Assembly: GCA_023014335.1 (NCBI GenBank)
Contig: JAECYW010000026.1
Coordinates: forward strand, 372,001 to 436,000
Origin: Galerina marginata
Taxonomy: Eukaryota > Basidiomycota > Agaricomycetes > Agaricales > Galerinaceae
Length of the DNA: 64,000 nt
Direction: 5' to 3'
Below are positions 46,661 through 58,034 of the stretch, piece by piece; positions within the stretch are counted from its first letter, which is position 1, and each line of letters begins with the position of its first letter. The notes under the pieces are model-generated. The model had not been told where the DNA came from and made no database searches. It worked only from the letters and a program-made list of their open reading frames with translations. A program made the translations under genes and the position numbers.

Positions 46661-47690
46661 GGGCACATTACGAAAGGGAGGGTGGAATCAAGATAGATAC
46701 AGTATGGTCCTCAGATGACAGATGACAGTTCGGCGAACAAAGACACGAGGACTAGGTAAACTTTGGCTAAACTGTAGCAGGTATCTCCGAGTGTGGTTCA
46801 GCGAAGTTTCACGGATTGCTAAAGTAAAAGCCGTATAGCAGATGACTGCACCCTCCGCGCGGAGAATACACAAATATTAAATGTTGACTTCACGTCTGGA
46901 ATAAAGGACAAAAGACAGTCGTAGGCCAAAATAATTCCTCGGCACACACTGACTCCAGGCGATGCTTAATCGCCTAAAGGCTAGAGTCATGCAAAAAAGC
47001 ATCGTCCTCCTGCTGCCCTGGCGAAGTGACCAGCCGGCGTTCCTGTGTGTGGGGGTTGGAAATCAAGTGGCGGATTTTACATTACGAGAGTGTCCATTCG
47101 ACCGGTGTAGGGGATTTGTGGGTTTATTCCATGTTACGAACTCGCTAGCCGCTGCTGTAGGATAAATTGACGAGCGGGTGGTTCTTGCGAGATTTCACTG
47201 GGTAGTCCGTCCGGGGTAGGGATTATGTCACCAGAAACTCGTAGTCGACCGATGGGAGAGCTATCCATGTCCCTAGATTGAGTTACATCTGACTAAGACA
47301 CAAAAAGTAGAGACGCGGCACAAGATATATGTATCCAACGATGCATCCTCAGGAAGAGGTGAACTTGAAGCGATCCAGTTTAGCAAGGATTTCGGTCATC
47401 GCACGCTCATTAGCAGGTTCGTGCTTTCCGGACACCCTTGCGAAAATCGCTTCCTCCTCTAATCCTGCGTATGTGGTCATTGGATGGACATGCGCGGAGG
47501 AGTGATGTGGATGAGGGGGATCCAGGAGCCAAGTCATAGCAATATGAGAGGGGGAGGAAGCTCATGAGATATGTTGGTGGGAAGAGATATCTGAGGTGCC
47601 GCTTCTCGGCACTGTGATCGATCATATTGATGTAATCAGGTGGACGTAAATTTAGACAACCGTCACACTCTCTTTCACCTCACCATCACA
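46661..47690. other. Unresolved region
   Basis: A minus-strand frame at 47349-47510 (GLEEEAIFARVSGKHEPANE, ending FKFTSS) looks protein-like but is too short to place. Otherwise nothing recognised. Confidence 0.35.
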
Positions 47691-48420
47691 CCATGACCAC
47701 GCGACGTCTACACAAAAATCGCTCTCAAACGACTAAATATTGGATTCCGAGCGCAGATTCTCAAAATTTTGCACCTGTATGAAAGTCCTGAAGGTTCAGA
47801 CGGTCCTCTTCATGACCTACCGTGTATTCGACAGCGCTGGCTCTGTCGTCTTCTTCGCGAGAGTGCTCTTCCCTGTTTACGGCAAAGTGTGCATGAGCTG
47901 TCTTTCCGGGTCCTCCAGCATTCAAAGTTATATCTTTCCAATTCTCCTAGAGTTACGGCCCAGGGGTTCATCTGCATCACAAGCCGCCTCATGACGAGAT
48001 AACTGGGACATTCTATAGTTCCTTACCAATGACCCCAGCTAACTACAAGGTCGAGCTCGTTGTCAAACTCTATCCGACTTACACTGCTGCAATCTTACCC
48101 TCCCAGTTGGTCAACGCCTGCGTATAAATTGGTGCCACCAAATTCCGAAATCACGAATTACAACGATTCACAACTTTCCAACGGTCCACGGTACCTGGAC
48201 TTGGCGATTCGTCAGGAACTACGACCTGACGAGATGTGCTAGGGTAAGTTCTTTTGTTCGTTTCTGCCCTGCAGTTAAAACCTAATACACATTATCATCC
48301 ATAGGCCCCTACCAGTGCCGCCAGCCTTTTCTAATGACCTTACGATGATGGTTTAGTGAGCGACGTACTCGACACGGTTTTCTTTGTGCGTCTTCTTCCC
48401 CATCCCCGTCGTTACCGTCG
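47691..48420 (+). pseudogene. Probable decayed gene, unknown family
   Basis: Protein-like segments follow each other but in different frames without good splice sites. After ILHLYESPEGSDGPLHDLP and LCRLLRESALPCLRQS, the segment GFICITSRLMTR meets a stop. One base shifted, EITGTFYSSLPMTPANYKVE and YPTYTAAILPSQLVNACV continue, then a frame with PNSEITNYNDSQLSNGPRYL follows. I read this as a gene broken by at least one frameshift near 47990. No family recognised. Confidence 0.35.
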
Positions 48421-50453
48421 ATCGCGCTAACCCGAAAGCATAGTGTCAACCCTGCGACGATGAAGCAGGAAACTTGAACTCATACTTTTTCTACACACAC
48501 CCCAACGTGAAAGAGGAAGATGAGGGGCAGAGACGAAGAAATCAGGCACCAGGGCAGGGGATGCGTACATTATGACAAGACTTTGGTTTACTCGTCGAGT
48601 GGGAGCATCGGAATCGCGGAATATTAAGCAGCTTACATCGACAAGATTGTCACCCTCCGTCCGAGTCGCATTCAAGAGCTCAAATTTCCAGTCGTTCAAA
48701 GTGAACGGGCGGCCAGTATGAACCCTTTTTTACCTCTCTGCCATCTGTTCCCGCTATATCCCGAGAAACAGCAAACGAAACGCGTGGGTCCCAGGCCAAT
48801 CCTGCGCGTCCGCTTACCTACTGTTTCTCAAACGCGGTCCGTCTTTATGTTTAACTTAATGTTGCGCGTCATTTGGATGTTGACTTCTACACAATTCTTC
48901 ATTTCAGCCCAGCCTTACGCATTTGCTCGCGACTCCGACATTGGTATTTGCATGAAGTCCATAATGAAAACGATCGTCATATCCGCCCAACCCAAACCTC
49001 AAGCTTTGAGCCTACCTTCTGGGTTCTCCCTACCTCGTCCCTCCGTCTGCGAATAATCTGGAGCTGCGTCTCAAAGGTAGTCTAATATTTTCTCTCACTG
49101 TGGTCGTCCCGGACACTCATCCGAACCTCCAGGATAACCTCATCCTCACCCTCACTCATCGTTCATCCTCAACATAACCTTAACATCAGGCCCAATGCTA
49201 GGCGCACCAGCGTCGGCAACCCCTTCGGCAACTAAACTAAACTAAAATTTAGGCGCCGTCTTCTTCCGCTGGCTCTCCTCCTAGGTGTAGGTTGCAGCTA
49301 CTCTGGATTTCCAGTTCCATCCTAGTATCTTGCTCATAGCATTGGTGTCAGCCGACCACGCAGCATATACCGCTGGAAATCAAGTCGTGGGCTCGACTGG
49401 AACGAAGATGTTGCCTGATAAAACCGCTGTGCTAGAAGTACTTGTACGCGTAGGCCTCTGTAGGTTAACACCCTCAAACTGTCCCTTTGACACTGCCGTC
49501 TCTGTTCTTATCTTCTATGTTATGCGAAATTCCGATGCACTGACTGTCTATATTTATCCGCATCGCCTCCGTTCCACTGCATTCATTTCTGGCAGGAGGG
49601 GATATTAGTGTTATAATTATGCCATTGACGTTTGTACTCGGATTTCCTATGTGATATCATCCCCCATAAATTTCTGCCCCCACGCCTTGAACTCATTCCT
49701 ACCTCATCGACAGCAATACCCTTCGCCGCCGCCGCCTCTGTAGTCATGGCTAGCATGATATCCGGCTCTAAATTCGTGATTGCGGGAGGGAACTTTCAGC
49801 AAATCAATACAATATCTAAAGGTGCAAGCACTCGCCAAATTTGAGGGATTGTAGGAATAATGCACGTTTTACAGAACCATTCGAACGCCTGCTCGAGGCC
49901 GCGTCGCCTGCAGCATTCCATGACTCTGATGACGTTTACGACCGTCCAAAATGCCACCCAAACACCCGTTTTCTGACTCGCGGGCATTCTGACAGATTCT
50001 GACCAGGACGGGCTACCCGGCTTCCTCCATGCAAATGCGCTTCAGCCTCAAGCAGTAGGCAAGAAACGTACTTTGATACAACCCACGCACTTTACTGACG
50101 TGTTCTAATCGCATAGCGTGGATTAGCCAACTTCCTGGCTTCCGGGTTGCGACTTTGCAGAGGGACTTGATGGCACTCAACTTGTGATTAATCAGAGTAT
50201 CGAGGTGACGAAATACGTTGGAAGAACCAGGCAACGTGGTAACTTTTCTCTTCTTTTCTTCTTTGAAGTGAGAACTAAACCTACATTGCCTTTCCAAAAT
50301 TTTATACGAATTTTGCCTGCCGTTCACTGTATTGGCTCTCCGTCCACTACTGTCCTTTCGACTATCAAATCCCAACTTCTTGCTAGTGAGTTTGACCTCC
50401 TTTCAAGGCTCCCACCTTACTTTCAAAAGAACGTCAGCAATGCCTCTGGCCCG
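48421..50453. other. Gene-poor stretch
   Basis: 2 kb without a supported gene except the repeated terminal segment at 50013-50150. It is T/C-rich on the plus strand in places. Open frames have no motifs. Confidence 0.4.
50013..50150 (-). repeat. Dispersed segment, copy 1 (ends LKRICMEEAG)
   Basis: The minus-strand frame ends with YCLRLKRICMEEAG and TAG. Over about 130 bp it aligns with 54477-54606 (last frame residues LKRICMEEAG and the stop identical, many differences at codon third positions). It looks like the terminal exon of a duplicated gene family; upstream exons are not resolved. Confidence 0.45.
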
Positions 50454-50762
50454 CTAACATGGCTTCCACCAGTCGACAGACTGGTTAACTAGCTCCACCG
50501 TTATGCCTTCCCCAATCCTCACCCTGAACTCGTTTTCATTGTTAATTACAATATCCTGCTCCTCTGTCCGGATTGTAGTCCATCGTGATGTTTTTGGCCG
50601 GGGATTGGCCGAGTCTTCGTTCTGAACGAAATCCTTGTCCACCCTTAGCGCTTTACCCGCCGTTTCCATCTTAAACGGCTTCATTTCCACACTAACTCCT
50701 GCGGTGGATCGATGAATCATGTTTAATCGAGTTGCTGCCACCTCAATACTCTGTATGGTCAT
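50454..50762 (-). CDS. Small protein of 102 residues, unknown
   Basis: Intronless frame from ATG at 50762 (MTIQSIEVAATRLNMIHRS) to a TAG after SVDWWKPC. The composition is protein-like, with alternating polar and hydrophobic residues (GVSVEMKPFKMETAGK, EFRVRIGEGITVELVNQ). No signal peptide, membrane helix or known motif. Its position between repeats and an unknown tandem pair gives no functional hint. Could be part of a longer spliced gene. Confidence 0.4.
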   Translation of the reverse strand: MTIQSIEVAATRLNMIHRSTAGVSVEMKPFKMETAGKALRVDKDFVQNEDSANPRPKTSRWTTIRTEEQDIVINNENEFRVRIGEGITVELVNQSVDWWKPC

Positions 50763-51200
50763 CTCTGTATTTTTTTCCCTTTTACTGGTCGCATTTCGTA
50801 CTTCTCGGCGCGTGAATCATTGGTTCCAACTGAATTCCAACACGTTCAGTACCAACTCACATTATTAGTTAACTTTTCGAGGTACATACAACTTGACAAT
50901 CTGCTCAGTCAAATTTCACAAGGCCTGGGCCTGGGATAACACGTAGCGCAGGCTGTTCTATGTTGCGTCCAAGGAAAAAGCACGTAAGCCACAAAATTGG
51001 TCAAATGTTTACACTGCCTCTGATGGCGCATAGGCTACTTCTCTACTAATATGTATGTAGAGAATCTACGAGAAGGGATGGGCTACGCCTAAGCGCTCAG
51101 TTTTCAAATATATCACGGTGGGTTCCATATACTGCGACAAATGATTACAATGTAAATACAATGCAAACGAGATAAGTGGGAATTCAGTTGCATAGGGAAC
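50763..51200. other. Intergenic, no gene recognised
   Basis: Nothing supported. The right end (from about 51080) shares sequence with about 52040-52150, marking the edge of the tandem duplication. Confidence 0.4.
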
Positions 51201-51847
51201 TTAATCCTCATCCTCATCCTCTCCTTTATATGCACCGCCCAGCAGATGTTCTTCCAGTTCTTGCGTGATTGCGACAGAATTGATACTGTGCACAATGTGA
51301 TAAATCGCGTAATTAACTCCCTCTTTCGACCGCAAATCAAAACGTGGAAATTCTTGGAGAGTCTCGACTAAAACTCCCCCGACCGTCCGACCGGGAGGCG
51401 CCTCACCTGCGTCTACGACTCTAATCCAGTCTGAGCCTAAGGAGTCGTTGAAGATTTCGATTCATGAAATAACTCGTGCTTACGGTTCGGAGTCGGTGGT
51501 AATTTAGACATATCAAATCCTCCTGCGCTTAAATTTAAAGCATGGCTATCTAAGTATGAGCAGGGGTCCGTATGGACAGACATATTACTCACGCGACCGT
51601 AGGACCATATCGAAACGGACGCTGACTTTCCAGGCACATGTAGTATTCAGGATATATCGGCTCTGGACCCTTTCGCTGATAAGCTTCCTGTGAGCATCCA
51701 ATCGACAATTGATACATTGGAAAGCCATACCTTGAACCCATTAAAATCTCGGGGATCCGGAACGATGAGCAGGTTCCACTCCTTCGCAAATCTTAAATCT
51801 TGGAGCATGCGTGCTAATGGGCTCCAGAATGGTACCGGTCGGGTCAT
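51201..51847 (-). CDS. Tandem unknown gene A (169 residues)
   Basis: Four exons: 51731-51847, 51593-51687, 51484-51545, 51201-51436, summing to 510 nt. Start MTRPVPFWSPLARMLQ, then KEWNLLIVPDPRDFNGFK, EAYQRKGPEPIYPEYYMCLE, RPFRYGPTVA-HALNLSAGG, PPTPNR-SDWIRVVDAGEA and a well-conserved C-terminal part FDLRSKEGVNYAIYHIVHS. The end is an acidic tail GEDEDED. A soluble, probably cytosolic protein. I do not recognise the family. It is paralogous throughout to gene B at 52158-52830 with identical exon phases, and both are on the minus strand, so this is a tandem duplication. No promoter element assigned. Confidence 0.75.
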
Positions 51848-52157
51848 GGTCGTTGGTCGGATGAAACAAATTCTCAGAAACTAAGACCTAAACCGGTGGT
51901 GAGAAATGGGGTGTTTGAACATGTGCCGCCCATCGTCACCGCTTTAGGTAGGACACGGACATGTCTCAAAGGTGTACGGATTCTGCATGCAGATAATCTA
52001 CGAAAAGAGTTGGCCTACGCCTAAGCCTCATCTTACTGCAACATTGAATGCTCAGTTTTCAAACATATCGCGGTGGACATCTCCCTATACTTCGACAATG
52101 AATACAAAGAAAATGGAATGCAAACGAGATGAGTGGAAATTCAGGTGCATAGGGAAC

Positions 52158-52830
52158 TTAATCCTCATCCTCATCCTCTCCTTTATATGCACCGCCCAAC
52201 AGATTTTCTCCCAATTCTTGCGTGATTGCGACAGAATCAATACTGTGCACAATGTAAAAAATCGTGTTCTCAACACCCTCTTTCGACCGCAAATCAAAAC
52301 CTGGAAATTCTTGAAGAATCTTGACTAAAGCTCCCCCGACCGTCTGACCGGGAGGCGCCTCACCTGCGTCTACGACTCTAATCCACTTGAAGCCTAAGGA
52401 GTCGTTTAAGTAAATTATTATTCGTGAAAGAAGTCGTCCTTACGGTTCGGAGTCGGTGGTGATTTACACATATCAAATCCTGCTGCGCTTACATTTGAAG
52501 CATGGCTATCTAAAATGTGAGCAGGGTTCCGTATGGACAAACGTTTTTCTCACACAAGTGTAGGACCATATCGAAACGGACGCCGACTTTCCAGTCGCAT
52601 ATAGTATTCAGGATATATTGGCTCTGGCCCCTTTCGCTGATTAGCTTACTGTGAGAGCCCAATCGAAATTTGATGCAGTCGAAAGCCTTGCATACCTTGT
52701 ACCCATGAAATTCTCGGGGATCCGGTTCGATGAGCAGGTTCCACTCCATCCTAAATCTTAAATTTTGGAGGAGGCGTGCTAATGGGGTCCAGAATGGTCG
52801 GTTTATGGTTCTTGGATGGATGAGGGTCAT
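52158..52830 (-). CDS. Tandem unknown gene B (171 residues)
   Basis: Four exons: 52696-52830, 52554-52636, 52444-52505, 52158-52393, summing to 516 nt. Start MTLIHPRTINRPFWTPLAR, then MEWNLLIEPDPREFHGYK, RKGPEPIYPEYYMRLE, RPFRYGPTLV-HASNVSAAG, PPTPNR-FKWIRVVDAGEA, FDLRSKEGVENTIFYIVHS and the tail GEDEDED. The acceptor used by gene A for exon 2 would here be followed at once by TAA. An acceptor 12 nt further on (after AATCAG) keeps the frame and costs four residues. Exons 3 and 4 have the same lengths (62 and 236 nt) as in gene A. Function unknown. Confidence 0.72.
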
Positions 52831-53421
52831 GGTTCTTGGTTGGATGAAACAAATTCTCGGAAACTAAGACCTGAAGCGGAGGCGAGAAAAGGGGTGTTTG
52901 TACATGTGCCCATCAGGCGCGCTTCACCCCTTTTGGGTAGGAATTCACTGGTCTTAGGAGTTTTCGCATTCCTCATTTGCCGTGATCGTATGCCCCATCT
53001 ATATCTCTCACTGTATGTTCAAAAATGTCGTCCCGCCCATCTCTCTTGTTTTATACTCCGATAAACTAATTGAAGTAGTCGCGAATTTGGATACCGTTTG
53101 GAAACTACGTATTTACAAGGAATTTGAACAAAAAATATTGCATGAATATGTACTTAATTGAGATGTGGGGAGAGGGGAAGAAAGCCGACTATAGTCAGCT
53201 ATCATATCTATTCATGGTAAAAAGTGGGTTAGAGTGACGAATACTAGTTTAGACGCATGTCCATCCTTGGCGAGGTGTTCATTAGAAACAATGACGCTCA
53301 TCAAAAAAAAATTGGTGAGAACAACGGTGCGTTATGAAACCGAGGATATACATGAATACTCGAGTACTGCGGTTATACGTTCACTGCTTACCTGGCGCCT
53401 GCTATTTGCGTGAGCGGTTCT
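52831..53421. other. Intergenic, no gene recognised
   Basis: About 0.6 kb; nothing recognised. Confidence 0.4.
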
Positions 53422-53796
53422 TCAGCGAAGTAAGTCGTAACATGCGTAACAAAGGACAGGTACTTGGGATGGTTGGTGGTTTCGATTTTGGGAACTTATC
53501 CTCCCGGGAAAGTTCAAATTGGCCACATGGTTAAATTTACGACGAATACCAAAAGAAGGGGTTTTTGTCCAAGAAAGACCAGTACAAGTCACATTGTTTT
53601 CCTCAGACACACGCAGGAGAACCTTCTCATTGCCATAAGCCCAGGCGGCAGAGTTCTGCAAAGGAGCATTACTCTCCATGGTCTCGGCGAAGGCATTTGG
53701 GCTACGATCCTGTGCGTGTACATTGGAAGTTACCTTGTACATTGTAATAATCGAGCAGAAAGAGCGAAGTAGATGGCAATTATGGAGGGAAGCCAT
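53422..53796 (-). CDS. Possible small protein of 124 residues
   Basis: Frame from ATG at 53796 (MASLHNCHLLRSFCSIITMY) to the stop at 53422. The middle part NAPLQNSAAWAYGNEKVLL and RVSEENNVTCTGLSWTKTP looks coding; the ends may be intronic. A weak N-terminal hydrophobic stretch could be a signal sequence but is not convincing. No family recognised, and the opposite strand is also open here. Confidence 0.3.
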   Translation of the reverse strand: MASLHNCHLLRSFCSIITMYKVTSNVHAQDRSPNAFAETMESNAPLQNSAAWAYGNEKVLLRVSEENNVTCTGLSWTKTPSFGIRRKFNHVANLNFPGRISSQNRNHQPSQVPVLCYACYDLLR

Positions 53797-54476
53797 GAGC
53801 ACGAAGATCGGAAAATCAAGCCAGTATAAAGGGAGTATCGGTTATCTCCAGAAAAAGTCGGAAAATAAGGGCTAGCGGACGAATCTACTGCAATCAAGGT
53901 GGATGACTCAGAGCAGAGAGAAAATGGAAGACGTACGTACCTTCCGACCGCGCTCAAGTGTCTCCGAACACCCTTACGAGTAATACAAGATCACTCCGTC
54001 CATCGATCAAACATAATTGGCTTGCGCAAACTGGATAGGCATCCAGGCATAAAACCTAGCAAGTAAGGAAGACATAATCTCTGAAGACAATACTGAATAA
54101 CATAACTCAAGAAACTCGAAGCCGTCGATGATATTGCACAGTGGCACTGGCACAGACGAAGGACTGGCAATCTGAGAGATCGATGGGAGTTTGGTGAGAA
54201 ATCAGAGGATCATGTTTGCGGTTGGTTTACGCGACCGTTGATCTCAGAGAGGCCGGATCTCGGCATCGTTAGTAACCGATCAATGATCGTAAACACTGGA
54301 CACCACCCTCCCAGCAACTCAACTTCAGTTTCCTTCTTCCACATATAAAACCGTGAAATACTCAAATCAACATAGATATCCATGATTCACACCACGCCCC
54401 GGGTTTCCTCGACGCCTTGAAAATTCAACACTCCAGAGTCCAATTGAGACAATCCGTTCTCTGACGATGTTACGTG
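53797..54476. other. Intergenic, no gene recognised
   Basis: About 0.7 kb; nothing recognised. Confidence 0.4.
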
Positions 54477-54606
54477 CTACCCTGCTTCCTCCATGCAGAT
54501 GCGCTTCAGCTTCATGCAGCAGGTAAGAGCCGTGATTTTATACAACTGACGCGCTTTAACGACCTGTTCTTGCCGCTCAGCTTGGATCGGCCGACTTCTT
54601 GGCTTC
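54477..54606 (-). repeat. Dispersed segment, copy 2 (ends LKRICMEEAG)
   Basis: Minus-strand frame ending TCCMKLKRICMEEAG plus TAG, homologous to 50013-50150. The preceding residues also align (KARQLYKITALT here, KVRGLYQSTFLA in copy 1). Confidence 0.45.
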
Positions 54607-56055
54607 CACATTGCAGTTATACTCTCAAGAGATCGATGAGAATTTGTCAACGACAGCGTTTGCGGGAACGTCGTGATATCGACAGAGAAGCCGGATCTCC
54701 GCATCGTTGACCAATCAATATTCAATCATTGATCCAGCAAATAGGAAGGCATCAAACGTTCAACCTCCCACCATTTCCGCTTCCACATCCACTACATAGC
54801 CTCGTTTACATTGACGAAACAATGCCCAGCATTGCTCCGAGGATCCTTCCTCTCCAATGGGGGATGTGGGCCGGAAACTGAAGGATTTCGGGTGGGTGGA
54901 ATCCGTCCGGTATGTCGCAAAAACGACTCCCACTGTACAGCCTGCTCACACCTCAGCACACCACAGTGCCGGTCTCCACGTTGCCCCCCCATGACACCCC
55001 GAATTCGCCGCGAGGTTACAGCAAGGACACCCAGATGCTAAGAAACCCCCACCCACTATTTGCGAGGTCAGTCGCCTGGCGACTTGCACCTACATCTACA
55101 AGGAATTCATTACACAAGGGACTAGTACTACTGGCAGTACGCGACTTGGCTTCGACGCTGCAAGTCACCGCGTATGCGTCGGTGTAGCTGGTGCGGGGCA
55201 TGCTGTAGGCCACAACGGAGCTTTCGTGACACAATGCCACAGTCCCTACCGCCTCCATCAGCTTCTACCTAGCTAATGCAGGTCGTGTCCGCCTCGTCAA
55301 CCGCTGTGGATACAGTCGACTGCCCCCATCTCGTCAACGTGGTCCCAGCTTCCACACTCCTCCACCACCTCGAACGATGTCGATAACACGGCCCTACCAC
55401 CAAGGCCCACTGTGTACCACCCACCTTCACTCCCCCACCTGCGTCGACGTAACCCCGTGTCCGTTTCTACAACCACCACGGCTATGGTCGACGTGACCGA
55501 AGCAGCCACGCATACTGCGGCTCTCTCAACATCCCTGGCGACTGATGCTCTCGGCCTCAACGATGTTGTTTTCACCCACACCCCATCAGCCCGTCAACCC
55601 CCTCTATAACAGCCATGGTGTTCTCTGGTCACCGCTGTCGCCGCTAGCTGCACTGACATGTAGATCCGCGTCCGTCCCGTCCACTACTGTCCATATCCTC
55701 AGTCACACTTTTGCCGTCTTAAACTAAATCGACATTTATGACGCGTTCAGGGTCTCTTCAATTCCAGGCCGCCCGGTACTGTCTCCTCCGCCCACGTCGA
55801 CATAGCCCCGCATCCAACTTCTTAATCCCTGTGGATGTGGTCGATACCGCCTCACCTCCGGTAACAATTTAAGAACTTGGTGGGCTAATATTCGTGGTAA
55901 TGACGTCGCAAATAGGAACACGGTAACAATCATACATATTTAATTCGAATCAAAACATTTACAACATCGATCTACGACTAAGGGGACAGTATAAGAAGGA
56001 ATTAGTACGACAGCTCGAGCCCACCAAACGTGAAGCTTCATAGAACTGCCTGGAG
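54607..56055. other. Gene-poor, with degenerate Ser/Thr/Val-coding repeats
   Basis: No full gene supported. A 91-codon ATG frame (54912-55187) and an alternative frame with CEVSRLATCTYIYKEFITQG compete over the same DNA. From about 55290 to 55870 imperfect repeats around GTCGAC/GTGGTCGAT recur and, in the plus frames, give segments such as VSTTTTAMVDVTEAATHTA and VVSASSTAVDTVD. This may be the remnant of a repetitive cell-wall-type protein gene. Confidence 0.4.
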
Positions 56056-58034
56056 TCATTTTCCAATCGGAACTGCCTCGATAGATTGCAAGAAAGTGCT
56101 ATCACCACCTTCCCCTCGATGAACAATAGTAACTTGCCATCCAGAGCCACGAAGAAGCTCTTCGATGTGGCGAATGGTGCGTTCCTGAGAGTTGAAGAGC
56201 AAGAACATCTAGGTGGAAGATCAGTATGGATGACTGCATTACAAAGGGAGATTTATCACGTCAATGTCCGCGTTGTAACCCATTTCATTCACAGCACCGT
56301 AGTTGGCAAGCAAAGGGGCGGGGGCTTCATCTGGGATAGATCCAGGTATTTCTCGTCCTTGGTCAGAACCGGAATCATGGCAAGCGAAAGGCATAAGGCT
56401 TTCCATGAGCACCAGCACAGTATTCTTGGATGCAGTTGCCCAGAGATTTTTCAAGATCTTCGAGCAGTATTGATCGGACCAATCATGAAGAATCTGTTTC
56501 ATGAAGAAGACCGAGACTTCTCTCTTGGTCTGCGGCTTGAAGAAGTCTTGTGCTAGAGATCACCGGTAAATAAAATAGCTACTATTAAATTAATATCAGC
56601 ACTCACCTTCTAATATGACGCGCCCAGATGTAACTGCGTCGGGGTTCTGCTTGACCCACACCTGCGACATTTCAGATTAATTTGTCATTTCAACGTATAA
56701 AGGACCACATAATGGACGGTACCTGTTTAGCGTCGTTGATTACTCCAGGAAGATCTTGAACGACAACTCGGAGATTCGGGAAGTCCCGAACTAGGGGCAA
56801 CGATGCTGTGCCGACACCACCTCCGACGTCAACGACTACAGCACCTTTGGGTAGACTCTTCCATTCGAACGCTGGAGGCATGTCAGCTTCGATTTCCGGC
56901 AAGTTCTGTCGACTCACCACCGAGACTAGCATCGCGGGGCTGAAGAGCCTGAATGCCTTGCATACCAATGTTAAAACGATGATGTCTGAATGCTTGTTCA
57001 GGTCGCTCATGGAATTGCCACATAGTTTCTTTTTTGCCCATCGCGCGTGCAAAAGGAGAGTCATCTGGGTCACCGGAGGTGGCCGTCTTCGGATCGGCAA
57101 GAGTCTCCCATGCATAGGCTGACGCCTTGAAGGCTTCATCGAGGCTGTATTCAATTGGATTAATATCGGCTGTGGAAAAGCCTAGCAGTAATTAAACTCA
57201 CTGATGAGATGCTAACGCAGCAAGCCCAAATGTGTCATCGTGCTTTTGTTCTGGTCTGGAGAGAGTTATTCAACGGCTGACAGATGTGGAAGATGAATTA
57301 TACCCACTTAGCTAAAATCTCTTTGCTCGGTTTTAGGGTATCGAGCATGCTAGAAATGCGGGTGTTTGTAAAAACGTTTGGTTTAACCTCGCGGTAGATA
57401 TGGTTGGTTGCAAGGATGCGCAGAAAACGGCCTGAACCAGAAATAAATGATCGACATTTGAAATAATACAAGCCTTAAGCTCACCAATCTTCTGTGGGTC
57501 CTGTCCATTCTTTGCAGCAATGTCATTAATGTGTATTCCCTGGGTTGTGTAAGCTATCAAAATGGGTATGACGATCTCAATATTCACCTCTGGTCCTGCC
57601 TCACGCAGAATCTCTGTCACATTGGATTCAAGGCAAGCGCGGATAGCAGCGGATTTGAAGTGCTGCGGGCAGCTCTTAAACCATTGACGAATCAAAACAA
57701 AAAAAAACGCGACGTACCCCCCGACGACATGGTATAAGGTGACCTGCGGCGGCGTGAGGATTGCTGCCAACTGATAAGCAGCCGCACTGATCACATTAGC
57801 CGCCTTGGCAGCATCGGGGTCGGCTCGGAAAGCCTCCGAAGCAGGATTGAAAGGAGCATGAAGGTCCGGAACAGGGATTCCCTTAACCTCGCACGCCTTT
57901 TCGAGAGTCGAAAGGGAGGTGGTCATCAAATCGAGAAGCTGACGAGCAGGAGACGACATTGTTCTAGCTGAAGTAGTAGGAGGAGATGAGCTTTTGTTAA
58001 TAGTTGGCTTGTTTTTGGAAAAGAGTGAACCCAT
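56056..58034 (-). CDS. SAM-dependent O-methyltransferase (COMT-like)
   Basis: Methylates hydroxyl groups of small molecules. ATG at 58034 (MGSLFSKNKPTINKSS). The N-terminal dimerisation/winged-helix part is ARQLLDLMTTSLSTLEKACE, AAYQLAAILTPPQVTLYHVV and FKSAAIRACLESNVTEIL. A spliced GIHINDIAAKNGQDPQKIG joins to RFLRILATNHIYREVKPN and RISSMLDTLKPSKEILA. SAM motif: WKSLPKGAVVVDVGGGVGTA, then FPNLRVVVQDLPGVINDAKQ. The catalytic region is VFFMKQILHDWSDQYCSKIL, with the general-base histidine in HDW. The C-terminus reads LFNSQERTIRHIEELLRGSG, ending EAVPIGK at 56056. Seven or more introns; one near 57720 in the N-terminal part is uncertain. It is divergent from the UbiA-type gene 1.4 kb away, a combination seen in meroterpenoid pathways. 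TTTTATA at 58075-58081 (TATAAAA on the minus strand) is a possible TATA box. Confidence 0.9.

Noticed and set aside
51190..51230. TCCTCA repeat taken for a microsatellite
   Set aside because: It is the codon run for the acidic GEDEDED tail of gene A and recurs at the same place in gene B.
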